Shown here piece by piece: positions 45,129-56,053 of a stretch of 64,000 bases of DNA (its first letter is position 1; each line of letters opens with the position of its first letter). Origin of the DNA: Bombardia bombarda (taxonomy: Eukaryota > Ascomycota > Sordariomycetes > Sordariales > Lasiosphaeriaceae); assembly GCA_030512295.1 (NCBI GenBank), contig JAULSR010000002.1, positions 6,696,001 to 6,760,000 on the forward strand, in the 5' to 3' direction. The notes beneath the pieces were generated by a model. It was not told where the DNA came from, did not search any database, and was given only the letters and a program-made list of their open reading frames with translations. Position numbers and translations under genes: made by a program.

Positions 45129-47304
45129 ATGAGCTCTCGCAACTCGCAGGAGCAAGACGATCAAGAAGCATGGGAACTGGACTCAGACGAGATCAGATCT
45201 CTCGACTCGGAAGAGCTGCACGAGACCCGCCCCAATCGCTGGAAAGATGAACCCTCTACATGGTTGGAGTTCACCGAGGAACACAGGAGCGTTTACGACT
45301 CACTCTCGCGATCATGGAACCAAGATCTTTCTGCTCGTTTGTTCAATGCGTATGCGCGTTGGCAAGATTGGAGAACTGAGCTTGGCCTCCAAGCACTACC
45401 GGGGGCGGCGGCGTCAGACTCCAAGCCCAAGCAGGTAAAATGAAAAATATGCCCTTTCATTTTGATAAAGTACAGAGCTGATAGATACACAGGCATTTGA
45501 TGGTTATGAAGGCGATGACGAAAAGACGCAGGCTGAGTATCGTCGGCGGGCTCTTAAGAAGAGTCAACGACGGGACTACGGGCTGAGGAAGGCGTTGTGG
45601 GCCGGCTGGACGGCATGGCCCAATCCAGTGGACGACACAGCCGAAGTGGGATTCATGCCGCCTCACCTTCGAGCAGTAAAGCCGGCCATACCGAGCCGCA
45701 ATCTGGAGGAGGCGCTATCAGCCTCCATTCTGAGATGCGCGAGGGAGAAGCTATACAAACGACAACTCCACCAGAGCAGCGCGGAGGCGCAAGAAACAGC
45801 GTCAACAGCGACAGGCGGCGTGGTGCAGTCTATCGAAACTGACTACGAGACTGATCTATCACGCAATTCACGACAGGGCAGCACCACCAGCCAAGCGTCG
45901 CGCCGCCGGGATGAAGCGAGTGGTGAAAAGAGCGACAGTGGGAGTGCTGAGGAAGGTGCTGCTACTCGTGCTTCCAGCACGACAAGAATAATCAAGCGTC
46001 GTCAGAGGAAAAAACCGCCTCCAACTTACTTGCCCATACCGTCTGCCGACGACGACCTCTCCTACAAGATTATCTGTCCGGCGACACGGCGGATACTTGG
46101 CAAACTAGACGACACGCTCACGGTGTTGCACAACACCCATATGGCTTATGTTCTGGGTAGACGAGACTGGGACCACAACGATGACAGCAAATCTATGCGG
46201 TTTTCGCAGAAGAGAGGACGCTCGGGCAGAGATCGAAAAAGACGGGACAGTAGTCAAGCCACCAGTATGGATGGGACAGAGACAGAGAGAAGTGTCACCC
46301 ATCGACGCAAGAAGAGGAAGACCGAGAGGCGCTCGACGTCGAGAAGCTCGATGTCAAGGTCGGAATGGTCAGAATCACACGCCAGTGTGGATGGCACAGA
46401 GACGGAGGGAAGCGTCACACATCGACGCAAGAAAAGAAGGCGCTCCGTGTCGAGAAGCTCCCAGTCAAGATCGGAACGGTCAAACCAGCACTACAGCAGT
46501 GGGGGTGGGACAGACACGGCGGGTGGAATTACAGAAGGCTCCCAGTCGTATTCGGACTGGTCCGACTCTGAGTCCGGTTCGGGTTCACGCTCGGGTTTAA
46601 ACTCACCATCGAGATCGACGTCAAGGAGACGCAGGAGAAGCAGGCGACATAGACATCAACCCATACTGCGCGACTGGCGCGATGTGCTTGGTGCGGCTGC
46701 CGTAGCCGGCTTCTCGCCGAGCGTCATGGCGCGCGCGACGCAGCGCTGTGCTAATATCTTTGGACAAGAGACGGCCAACCTCACGCTATTTGAGGAGCCT
46801 GTAGTAGCTGCTGGCTCAGGGGCCACCACGACTGCTGCTCCGCATCGCAACACACGGTATGCTCCTGGCGTGTGGCCGATACCATCCGAGGACGAGGACG
46901 AGGAGGAAGAGCTACGGCTGGAGACGGAGCAGCGCACGACGGTTAGTCGCCAGTCGAGCACCAGCCGGCTGACCAGCCCGTCTGAACCCGAGCAGCCAGC
47001 TGAAGGGCGGGCAGCCAGCGGCGGTACACCCAAGGGGGGCAGCAGAAAGAGATCCGCCACCCCGGCCGGAGGTGCCTCTCTCAAGTTCAAGTGCCCCCAC
47101 GCAAACTGCCCCGCAGCAGTCAGGGGGTTCGCTCGCAAGTATCATCTCATTCGACATCTGGAGAAGAAACACGATGAAAGCGCGGCTGCTCTGGAGGCCA
47201 AGGAGTATGAAAAAGAGATGTATGGTGCTGTGCATGTGGATGGATTTCTGAAGCCGATCAAGATGCAGAAAGGGTGGAGAGGTGTCCAAACAGGTGCTGA
47301 TTGA
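45129..47304 (+). CDS. Rrn9-domain RNA polymerase I factor with C-terminal C2H2 finger
   Basis: Two exons, 45129..45434 and 45493..47304 (58-bp intron, GTAAAA donor), give 705 residues. The ATG at 45,129 follows an A-rich leader and is the first in frame. Residues about 10-95 match the Rrn9 domain found in fungal upstream activating factor subunits (ETRPNRWKDEPSTW, then QDLSARLFNAYARWQDW). A second ordered block, PPPTYLPIPSADDDLSYKII, lies near residue 245. Between them and after them the protein is disordered. An Arg/Ser-rich section contains a 120-bp DNA duplication (46,261-46,380 and 46,381-46,500) repeating DGTETExSVTHRRKK. At about residues 632-661 is a C2H2-type finger (CPHANC ... HLIRHLEKKH). 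In yeast Rrn9 is part of UAF, which recruits core factor to rDNA promoters. The finger is absent from yeast Rrn9, so a DNA-binding gain is likely but inferred. Confidence 0.75.
46261..46500. repeat. Coding tandem duplication, 120-bp unit
   Basis: Two adjacent 120-bp (40-codon) units inside the Rrn9-like gene begin ACCAGTATGGATGG and GCCAGTGTGGATGG respectively, with clear identity over the first 60 bases and divergence after. A third, weaker copy of the GGNACAGACAC start follows. The period is a multiple of three, so the frame is kept. Confidence 0.7.
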
Positions 47305-47402
47305 TGTCTTTGAAAACATTAATGATCGGTTTTGGTATAAACTTTTCCTTCCTTCCCACACAATGGACCCCTACCTACAACGAACGACGACAATAAGACT
47401 CA

Positions 47403-48206
47403 TCACTCTTTCGCCGCAAACTGTCTCTCCACCTCATCAGCAAACTCCCCGATAGTATCAAATTTCCACTCAAACCCCAACTTCCCCTGCTCCGTCAGCT
47501 CCCGCAGGTTCCCGCCCGTGCCATAATGTCCCTCCCTGTCGCCGCCTCGCGCGATCCACACACTGCGGAACCCCAACTCCTTGGCAGGCACATGATCAGC
47601 CGTCAAGCTGCGCGCAACGTGCAGCAGTTCGCCCTTTTCCCTGTCGACGCCAAACTCGCTCTTGGCATGCGCAAACAGGTAGTGGAAGTTGTTGTGGCTC
47701 GGCTTGTACGAGCCAATGTTCTCGGCCGTGTATACAGCGTCGAACTCCACTGGCGCCAGGGGACCACCCGCCGCCACGGCCCGCGTGATGTTGTCGTTGC
47801 TTACGTTGCTGAGGATGATGAGGCGGTAGTGCTTCTTGAGCTTGAGCAGGCCGGCCACCGTGTCAGGGAAGGCCGGCCACCGGCTGGGACCCGTTCCGAC
47901 AGCGGCGGCGGCGCCGGCTTCGTCTTCTCTGGGGATGGACACGCCCGCCTCGGTCGCGAGTTGCTCGAAGGACTCAATCAGGTTGTCGTTGTATAGCTGG
48001 TTGGGCTTCTCGACTTCGAGGTCCTCTGAGATGGTGTTGAAGCGCTCGACGGCCAGGAGGGGCTTTTGTGCCCAGGCGTGTGTGGGGCGTAGTTGGGAGA
48101 GGATGGGCGAGAGGTCGGTGGCGAGCCCGGATTCCCAGTCGAGGAGGGTGCCGTAGCAGTCGAAGGAGAGGGCTTTGAAGCCGGTTAGGTCGGGGATGGT
48201 GGCCAT
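47403..48206 (-). CDS. HAD-superfamily hydrolase, L-2-haloacid dehalogenase-like
   Basis: A single open frame of 267 residues. Motif I, LSFDCYGTLLDWE, has the nucleophilic Asp at residue 16. Motif II is LIILSNVSND, with the usual Ser/Asn pair. Motif III is IGSYKPSHNNF, giving the catalytic Lys. Motif IV lies in the HVARSLTADHVPAKELG block, where the usual acidic residue is shifted relative to haloacid dehalogenases. The cap is of the helical C1 type. The family (haloacid dehalogenase type II) covers fungal proteins of mostly unknown substrate; true dehalogenation is unproven and phosphatase activity on a small molecule is as likely. Its 3' end is only about 98 bp from that of the Rrn9-like gene on the other strand, so the 3' UTRs probably overlap. 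Confidence 0.87.
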   Translation of the reverse strand: MATIPDLTGFKALSFDCYGTLLDWESGLATDLSPILSQLRPTHAWAQKPLLAVERFNTISEDLEVEKPNQLYNDNLIESFEQLATEAGVSIPREDEAGAAAAVGTGPSRWPAFPDTVAGLLKLKKHYRLIILSNVSNDNITRAVAAGGPLAPVEFDAVYTAENIGSYKPSHNNFHYLFAHAKSEFGVDREKGELLHVARSLTADHVPAKELGFRSVWIARGGDREGHYGTGGNLRELTEQGKLGFEWKFDTIGEFADEVERQFAAKE

Positions 48207-49214
48207 TTGTTTGTTGGTGCTGCTGTGGTTGGGTTTATACCTGTTGGGAATTATGCTGTAAGGGTTTGTGTAAGTCTACGTTTATGGGGGGTAAAATGGA
48301 GAAAGCTGCTGGTGATTCCTTGGGAGCTGGCTGGGATATTTATCTTCCGCTTAGTTCTACGGTCGGTCAATCCAATCTACTATGACCCTGCAATGAACAT
48401 CACGCATTAGACTTATTGCATCACTCTGGTTTTGTTCATGCCAACAGACGTGTCGCCTCGCTGCCTGTTCTGTGTTAGGTCGTGTAACCGATGATGGCGG
48501 GGTTTAGCTTCATCCTTTGGACGTCCAAAGAGGGGCTGCGTCGCGGTGTAGCGTAGCATGTCTTTGGAAGGGCGAGCCTTTGCAGGATGCATGAAGATCC
48601 GTCACAGGGACTCGGCGTGACAGCGATCGTCGGGAGTCTGGCGGCAGGGGTGTTTGTATTTTTCGATGTTCTAACCATTTATGTAACTATCACAGAAATT
48701 GTGAAGTTTTACTACAGGATACTATTGTTATATTTATCTAATTGAGTAGTGCATCTCTTGGATGGGCATGGCAAATATGGAGCTCAAGATCCATGCATTC
48801 TGCATTACACAGTAGACTTGAGAATACCAAGATCCTGCCATGCATGTGCTGACAAAGAGGTCCAAGGCGGCAGCATGTGGAACATTACTGACCTTACTGT
48901 AGACTAATTGATTCATTCCAACATCATAACTACTATAACATGCGATACTAAGGTAAGTTAGGTATGTACTAAGAGTATGTATTCTTTGAAGACGAGAATG
49001 GCCTCGTATATCTGCATTAAACATGAGGGTTTCACAACCTGACGGGTATTGGTGCTCGATAAGAGTACAACTTAAACGCAAACTGACCGGCCTTCCAGAC
49101 TTTGAAAATGCTGACAAACAATGCCCGCCCAAACATGAGCAAGGGGTACTCCCAAACTCCAACCCAATAAAATCAATAAAAACAACCTCATGCTCCCTGT
49201 CTTGAAATCCAAAC
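48207..49214. other. Intergenic region upstream of the HAD gene
   Basis: About 1 kb between the HAD gene start and the 3' end of kinesin-5, both on the minus strand. It is AT-rich, with no recognisable gene, RNA or repeat. Confidence 0.5.
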
Positions 49215-52200
49215 CTAATTCAACCGCGGGCTCTTCCTCCTAGGCCCACCCGTGCTCTGTGAAAATGCACTCGGCGGCAGATTCTCGAGCCCCTCGGAGA
49301 CAGTACTGATCTTCTTCCTCGAAAAGCGCGTCGAATGACCTCGTGTAGGCCGCTTCAGCGACGGTATTGTGTTGTTCTCATCCACCGTTGGTAACGACAA
49401 GACACTGGCCGACGGATCAAACCCCAGTGAGCCTGTCGTTAGATTTGGGTTCACCTCCCGCAGGCTCATCATGCCTACCGAGTGTTTGGCTTCCGACTGC
49501 GACGATGAGCTGGCCGGCCGCGACGGCGATACGATGGTCGGTAGCAAGCTCACATCACCAAAGACCACAGGCGCCGCCTTGCTCGGCGTCGGAGCGTCGC
49601 GCATGTCTGCGATGAGTGCCTCGTATGTCGCTGTGCGTGGAAGCTCGGATGGGAACTGGTACTCCATCTTCTCTGGAGTTTCGCCGGTTGGCTCATACTC
49701 CTTCAGCATCGTGTTTTGTATATCTTCGCGAAGATCGGCCAATGGCTGGCAAACCTCCTCATCTAGTGGGTCGAGAGATTCTTGGAGATTCTCGACCTCG
49801 GTCTCCACTTCATCCCCCAGTTCCTGCACTCTGCTAAAGGCGTCATTGAAGCGGCCCGAAATGCCAGAGAATGATTTCTCTACGGTCCCTGACAGACTCT
49901 GCACGGATTCGGCGTGCCGTTGATGGTGTTGGGCGTTCTGTGATTTTGCGCGCGAAACAAAGTCGTCCAGGTCTTTCATCTGAACATCGAGGTCCCTTAT
50001 CTGCGCGTCCACCACTCGGACAGTCTCTGCGTGAACCGATTTTGTAGTGGTCTGGATCGAATCGCTATGGTCATTTGCGACCTGCAAGGCAGTTAGTACG
50101 ATGTCACGACCAATAGGTAAAGAGTAACTTACCGCCCAGTCATCTTTCAATCTTGTCTTCAGCGTATCCCTGAACTGTGCAGCATCATCCAGCAACCGGC
50201 TGTCCTTGGCGCTCCACGCATCCATGCCCTCCGAATACTGCGCGACGCTACCTCCGAATATCTGGTTGGAATCCACCACAGTTTGTCGTATGACGGCCGT
50301 CTTGCCGGCCAGTCGAGATTCTTGGACCTCGGCTTGTGAGTTGATTAGAGAGGCAATCTGAGACACCAGGCTCTGACGCTCGGCCGCGGCCCGCTTCCGC
50401 TCCTCGTCCACCACCTCTTGTATCCTTGCAGAGACTGACGTATTTGACTGGACTATGATGCGACTCGCACCTTCCAACTGCTGTCTAAGTTTATCGGACT
50501 CGGTCTTCTGGGCGCTGATGTGTTGAAGTAGGTCCTCAAATATCGTCTTGAAATCCTTGCCGAGGGAGCTGTACGAAGCGTGCAGCTGGCTGTGGAACGT
50601 GCCCAATTCGCTGAGAACATCTCCCGATATCTGCTCTGCCGCCGCCGCAATGGCCTGCAGACTCTCTCCCACACGTTCCTTGACGCTGTCGCGGACAGTC
50701 TTGATTTCCTCAAGCACGCTGTCCATCTCCTCTTTGGACTTTTGCTTCTGCTCTAGGAGCTGCGCCCTGGATTCAGCAAACTGCTCAAGATTCTCGTTAA
50801 GGAAGCTCTGCGTCGATGATAGCTTCTCCAGCTCGTCCTCCACAAACGACTGCATCCGCTGAGAGATACCAGAGATGTGTTGCTCTTGGCCCTGTCGTAG
50901 CTTCTCGATTCGTTCCTCCACGAGCTCCGTTACACCAGTGACCTGAGTTTGTGACATACCCCATGTGCTTCGGTTCAGGCTCTGCAGATCTGACCTGCGT
51001 CTATGCTTCGCGTGAAGGCCGTCGACGTCGTCTACCGTCTTCCTGAGAGTCGTGAGGAGCTCGTCTCCGATTGCGCTCAATTGCTCCTCGGTTGATTGGT
51101 GGGCCTTGCGAATATGCGTCTCCTCAGAGAGTGCTTTCCTGGTGGCCGCCAACAAGAGGTCGGTCTGGTCGAGAAGATCTTTTGTTTCATCAAGCTGTGC
51201 TCGCGTCCCTTCTTGCTCCTTCTTGAGCCCATTGAAGCTAGACATCAACGACAGTAGTTCCTGTACCTTGTTTCGTAAGTTGTTTTCAAGGGCATCAATT
51301 TTGGCCGCCTGCTCATCTGTCAAAATCCGGCGCGATTCGTTCTGCACCGTCATTTCTTCGTAGACCTCGTTTGATAGATAGACACCGTTGCGGTGCCGCG
51401 TGGCAATGAGGTCGCTCTTGAGCTTCTCGATCTCGCTGGTGAATTCTCGCAACAGCGTCTTCTTATTTATCAGAGCATTGATTTGGGGCTTGTTACGAAT
51501 GTTCTTGGCTCGGAAGGCATAATCCAGCGTCGATATCGTCTCTTCTAAATTGCTCTTGGCTGGCGATACAGTGGCAATGATGCATGTCTTCGTTCGCCCA
51601 CCTAGCGAGTCCTGGAGCAAACGTGTGAGTTTCGATTCTCTGTAGGGAATGTGGGCACTGCGGTCGACTAGGGCATTAATGACACGTCCAAGGGTGAGTA
51701 GACTCTTGTTGATCAAGCCGGCCTCGGCAGCACGTTTATTCTCGGCGCCAGATCGCTGAATATTCTCGCTGCCGGCAAGATCAACCAGGTTCAACTTTCC
51801 GGCCAGGAGGAAATCCTCTCCGTTCTCGGTCATTCGCTTGACATGAAGCGTGATGGTAAAGACAGTGTGACTCCGACTGCTCAGGTCGTTGCATTTGGTA
51901 GCCGCAACCTGTCGCCTCAAACTTCCCTCCTGGAGCCATTTGAGACCCTCTGCTGCATTTGTGATGTGGCGCTCCTCCATGCCTTGGACGACAGTTGTGG
52001 CGTGACCTTTTCGGGAGTTGTCGTCGTAAATCTTGAGCTTCCCCGCGTCGTCCGGTGATAGCAGATCTCGTAGTTCCTCGTTGTATAGTTCGATAAATGA
52101 GCAGCGAACACAGTTTTCCATATCATCAGCATCCAGTTTGGTGAAGAGCGAGTGGAGAACGCGAGGGATGATTCCTGCTGTGTCGGGTAATATTCCCATG

Positions 52201-52848
52201 GTGCTGCTCATATCGCCCGACATGGTGTACGTCTTGCCGGTGCCCGTCTGTCCGTAGGCAAAAATGGTGCAGTTATACCCGGCCAACATCTAAATGGAGT
52301 CAGTAGGATGTTGTGGACGGAAGAGATTATTGCTCAAAGAACCCTACCTCGTCCATGATGGGCTTCACCACATCCTCAAACACCATGCTCTGGTCCGCGG
52401 CCTGGGAAAAGACACGATCAAAGTTGTATGCCTTGTTGCTCAGCGCGTTGGGTCCCATTGAGAGATTGACGAGCTTTCCCTTGACGCCATCTGTCGACAC
52501 CACGACGGCACTGTTTTCCTTTACTTCTCGCTCGTTGCGTCCTCGACAGCGCACCACGACGTTGATGTTGGTAGCCTCCCCATCGTCTACTGCATCGAAT
52601 TCGCGCTCCTTGCGCTTCGCGCCCGTCGTCGCCGAAGTTGCCACCGACATGACTGACTCTGCCGGCGATGTGGCGCGTGTTCGGTTGATTTGCGATGCCG
52701 CGGAGGCATGGCGTGTAAGCGGCTGTCTCGATGTTCTCGTCGCGGGAGGGCGAACGCTGGTTCGTTTTGCGGCGCCAGCACCGGCGGTGCCATTAGCGAC
52801 GCCAATGCGCGATTGCGAGGCCATGATTGAGGTGGTTCTGCGCTCCAT
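49215..52848 (-). CDS. bimC: Kinesin-5 (BimC/Cut7/Eg5) mitotic motor
   Basis: Three exons on the minus strand, 52848..52348, 52289..50133 and 50081..49215, give 1,174 residues, typical for BimC proteins. Intron 1 is 58 bp. Intron 2 (50,082-50,132) is only 51 bp, has GTAAGT and CTAACTGCCTTGCAG, and contains no stop, so it would be read through in frame if retained. The motor domain starts near residue 95 (INVVVRCRGRNEREVK), with the P-loop GQTGTGKT at 180-187, switch I SSRSHTVFTI and switch II VDLAGSE. A long coiled-coil stalk follows. Near the C-terminus is the BimC box (EPTGETPEKMEYQFP, then LPRT), containing the Cdk1-type TP site. Kinesin-5 homotetramers crosslink and slide antiparallel microtubules to build the bipolar spindle. 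Start: two ATGs, 52,848 and 52,824, are both possible; the N-terminal 80 residues are disordered and basic. Confidence 0.95.
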
Positions 52849-53602
52849 GGCGGAGCTGGCTCGCGTCGCTCTCGACAGTCGGTGGGCGGATGGAATATGA
52901 ATGGCGTGGTTCAACTATTAGCTGGGCCGTCGTGTCGGGAAAATATGCCACAGCCAATCTTTGACACACGCCTGGTTGCGCTTTGTGCCTTTTTTTTGCA
53001 GATGCAGGGACAGGGTGTGGCCGTGTGTGTTGTCGACGAAATGTCACTGCCGGGCGGGGGGAGAGCTAAACACGCTTGGCTTGACTGGGTTCTGCCATGC
53101 AGGGCAGGCGCGACAGATGCGGATCTGTAAATACCGCGCTAGCATTGCCCAGGCAACCACTCCCCTGCATGTAGTGATGGAACTTGAGCCACTTGGACGG
53201 CCTGCCGACCTGCCGACCACCCGACCAGTCGGCCAACAGGGAGGGAGACCATGCCCCTCCATTTCCGTTGCCTGCCGCAGATGACGCCTCGCTTGGCTGA
53301 ACCTGGACACATCCCACCTGAGATGCGTCACGAGGAACAGACAAGCTCAAGTCAAACATCCGCCTCTACCTTCAACCCATGATTAGATATTCGAGATAAC
53401 TTGAACACTTCTAGCTATTTGCACTCTTGCTCTTTTTTGTTTCTCAGTTGGCCGTGCAGCCTTGCAGCAAACAGCGCACCAACACCGTGAATCATCTCCA
53501 TCTGATCTCCCCCCTCTCCAATCTCCCCAGCTGCTGTTCCCCGCAAGAGCTCCTGGACCTTTCATTTCCGTTTCCAGTATCCCGATCTTGGAAGCTGTCG
53601 CG
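52849..53602. promoter_or_regulatory. Divergent promoter region of kinesin-5 and the PHAF1-like gene
   Basis: About 750 bp between divergent starts. The part next to the + strand gene (about 53,440-53,600) is C/T-rich, as expected for a leader. No specific factor site stands out. Confidence 0.5.
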
Positions 53603-55180
53603 ATGTCGCTGTTCTCAGCGCAGCTGCACCCCGGACGCGCGCTGGGATTTCTAGTTCTCGGTGCATCGCTTCACGATATCATCACGCGGCTGAAGGCCGA
53701 GCCCCAAAGATTTCCGAAACTCGACCTCGTTTACACACCGACCGACCCCGTGAGGGAGCCAGTCATCCTCTCCCTACCCGCAAATGGCTTACGATTACGC
53801 TTCGACGGGCCAGAACAGAGGTTACGCCTGATCGAGGTTGTGGACTTTACCAAGAACCACATCTTCTTGAAGCCCGCAAATGATAAAGAGCGAGATCTCG
53901 TACGACCAGCAAACAATATACAGCGCTCGTCACCGCAGCCACCTGACGTCCCTCCCGGCCCTACATTTCGCCACATCTACCAGCGCTTTCTGGGGCCTAC
54001 ATATGATGGGGAATACATAGCAGATGCTGACGGCGACAAGGAAGGGTCGGGCACCTACGTCCTTTCTTATCCGGGAGTCGCCTTTACCTTTCCCATGCGA
54101 CGGTCTGACTATTCGCCCTCCAAAGACGTCGTTTCCCTGCTGTCCTCATCGGCCATCCCGACGGCTATGGCAGTCTTTAGCGGTGACTCGTGGGCTCAGT
54201 CCCGCGAAATCCTCTGGAACGAAGTGCTGCCAAGCGTCAAGACCTTGACGCCCCTAGCCAAAGGCAAAGACGTCTGCCCCGACGAGGTCTCCCTGGCTAA
54301 AATATATGGCGGGGGGAAGGTGCAGATGTTCCGGAAGTGGACAAATAACTCATTTTGGATAATGCTCGGTGACACCACACCTCAGCAGCTGGTTGCCGAG
54401 CTGGGCCCGCCTGATGCCATTTACAGGAAAAATGATCAGAGGATGTATATCCACAAGCTTCGTGCTGCAAGCAATACCATGGCTGGACCTAACGGCATAG
54501 ACCTGAAGCGGCAAGATGACTTAACCGACACTGACCAGTCTTCAGCAGCAGCGTCAGACGCCTATGACTCCAATGATGAGGCTGTCGAGGATGATCTCGT
54601 GGCCAACGTGTCTGGGGAGTGTTTCTACAACTATTTTTACCTCGGCTTTGATGTCCTGGTGTCTACCCCGACCGCTCCGTCGAGGCCGCCACCTTCGCAG
54701 GAAGCAGACAACACCACCATCCCAAGTCTGCCATTCAAGACAGTTTCTGCCGATAGGCTCGTGGCTACAAAGGTGATCCTACATGCCAACGTTCCCGGGT
54801 CGTACCCGTTCAACAGGCACCGTCGCTGCCGCTGGGAGATCCCCTACCTCATGAACGCATCCCCGGAGACCGCAATCAACTCGGAGACACCATTTCCCGA
54901 GATAGAAGAGAGTTTGCGGGAAGAGTGGAAGTCTATTTATGCATCTGAGAGTGAGGCGCGGCAGCGGCAGCGCGGAATGGTGCTCAACCGCGGCTGGGGA
55001 GACAGCCCAGGTAGCAGCTGCGAGCTTCTCGGCGGTTGGGAGGAGAGCGGAGGCGCCACACCTGGTGTTGGAAAGAGGTTTGACGGGAGCGAGGATTCCA
55101 CAACTACCTTGTATGGGTTTCCCGGCTTGGTGTTTGAGGTGTTGAAGAATGGCTATGTGAGTGCGGTGACGGTATTCTGA
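53603..55180 (+). CDS. UPF0183/PHAF1 family protein
   Basis: A single open frame; the ATG at 53,603 gives 525 residues starting MSLFSAQLHPGRALGFLVLG. An in-frame extension upstream lacks a better start and looks like leader. The N-terminal half matches the UPF0183 family (human PHAF1/C16orf70): LGASLHDIITRLKAEP, then LSLPANGLRLRFDGPEQRLRL, TFRHIYQRFLGPTYDGEY and SYPGVAFTFP, and later GDTTPQQLVAELGPPDAIYRK and CFYNYFYLGFDVLVS. The human protein binds PI3P at phagophores with its partner BCAS3, so a role in autophagy or endomembrane traffic is plausible here but not shown. Fungus-specific inserts with acidic and proline stretches interrupt the domain near residues 320-355 and 375-390. No membrane segment. 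Confidence 0.85.
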   Translation: MSLFSAQLHPGRALGFLVLGASLHDIITRLKAEPQRFPKLDLVYTPTDPVREPVILSLPANGLRLRFDGPEQRLRLIEVVDFTKNHIFLKPANDKERDLVRPANNIQRSSPQPPDVPPGPTFRHIYQRFLGPTYDGEYIADADGDKEGSGTYVLSYPGVAFTFPMRRSDYSPSKDVVSLLSSSAIPTAMAVFSGDSWAQSREILWNEVLPSVKTLTPLAKGKDVCPDEVSLAKIYGGGKVQMFRKWTNNSFWIMLGDTTPQQLVAELGPPDAIYRKNDQRMYIHKLRAASNTMAGPNGIDLKRQDDLTDTDQSSAAASDAYDSNDEAVEDDLVANVSGECFYNYFYLGFDVLVSTPTAPSRPPPSQEADNTTIPSLPFKTVSADRLVATKVILHANVPGSYPFNRHRRCRWEIPYLMNASPETAINSETPFPEIEESLREEWKSIYASESEARQRQRGMVLNRGWGDSPGSSCELLGGWEESGGATPGVGKRFDGSEDSTTTLYGFPGLVFEVLKNGYVSAVTVF

Positions 55181-56053
55181 AGGCACAGAGGCGCCCACTT
55201 GATTTTACCGCCCATGCATCTTGCATTAATGGGCTTGGGGTGTGAACCAGGCGTTTGGAGTTTGTCCTCTCCATCATGGACATCAGCGAAGGGTACTAGA
55301 CACGGGTGGGATTATTCTTACCGGCTTTATATAGCTAGCCGATTTCAACCGAGGCGCATAGCAATAGGTTGATTATTGTCGTCGTAAATTATTTGATCTT
55401 AGGTCAGGTAGTGAATTCTTAGAAAAGAAGATGTTAAATCTCCATCTCATGTCACACTGAGATATTATTACACTATGGGAACATGCAAGGAACAGTACTA
55501 GTACTGACAACAGCTTGCAGCGAATTTCATTATTCTTCAGGTCCTGCACATTAAGCATTCGATAGCGCTGACAGGCGTGCTCCTGACCCTGTCTCCCGCT
55601 AAAAATGCTAGCTCTTTGTCGGCTAACAGTGGGGTTCGCGATGGGGTCAGTGAGCCCATGCTCCATCAGGTGGCCCCTGATTGCTTGGGTCTCCTGGCTA
55701 CTTAGGGAGGTAGGTGCGCCGTGAGGAGAGACTTGGAGGCTGGATGGAAGAATCACGACGGCTGGCTCAGCACATGCAATCAGCCAGCCTCTGAACCGGC
55801 TGTTGACTGTTGACGAATGAGAGATCTCCCGCGACATACCTACTGACGTCGGCCTGAAATCACATGGGAAAAACCTGCGCCTGGCTCCAGCCATCGCCCA
55901 AGTAAGGTGGCAGCGACCAGCCGCCGTCGCCATCGCCAGCGATTGTTGCTCAACAATGTATCGCCATCGTCGTCGCCACTGCCGTCCTGCTTCGCTTCAA
56001 CTCTGACTCCGCTCCATTGCATCGGCCCGCCATACCATGTGAACGGCCCAGAC
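55181..56053. other. Spacer between the PHAF1-like gene and the next + strand gene
   Basis: About 870 bp with AT-rich 3' UTR-like sequence first (55,350-55,560), then GC-richer promoter-like sequence. The short open frames before 56,054 begin with non-ATG codons and are taken as leader. No other gene is visible. Confidence 0.5.
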
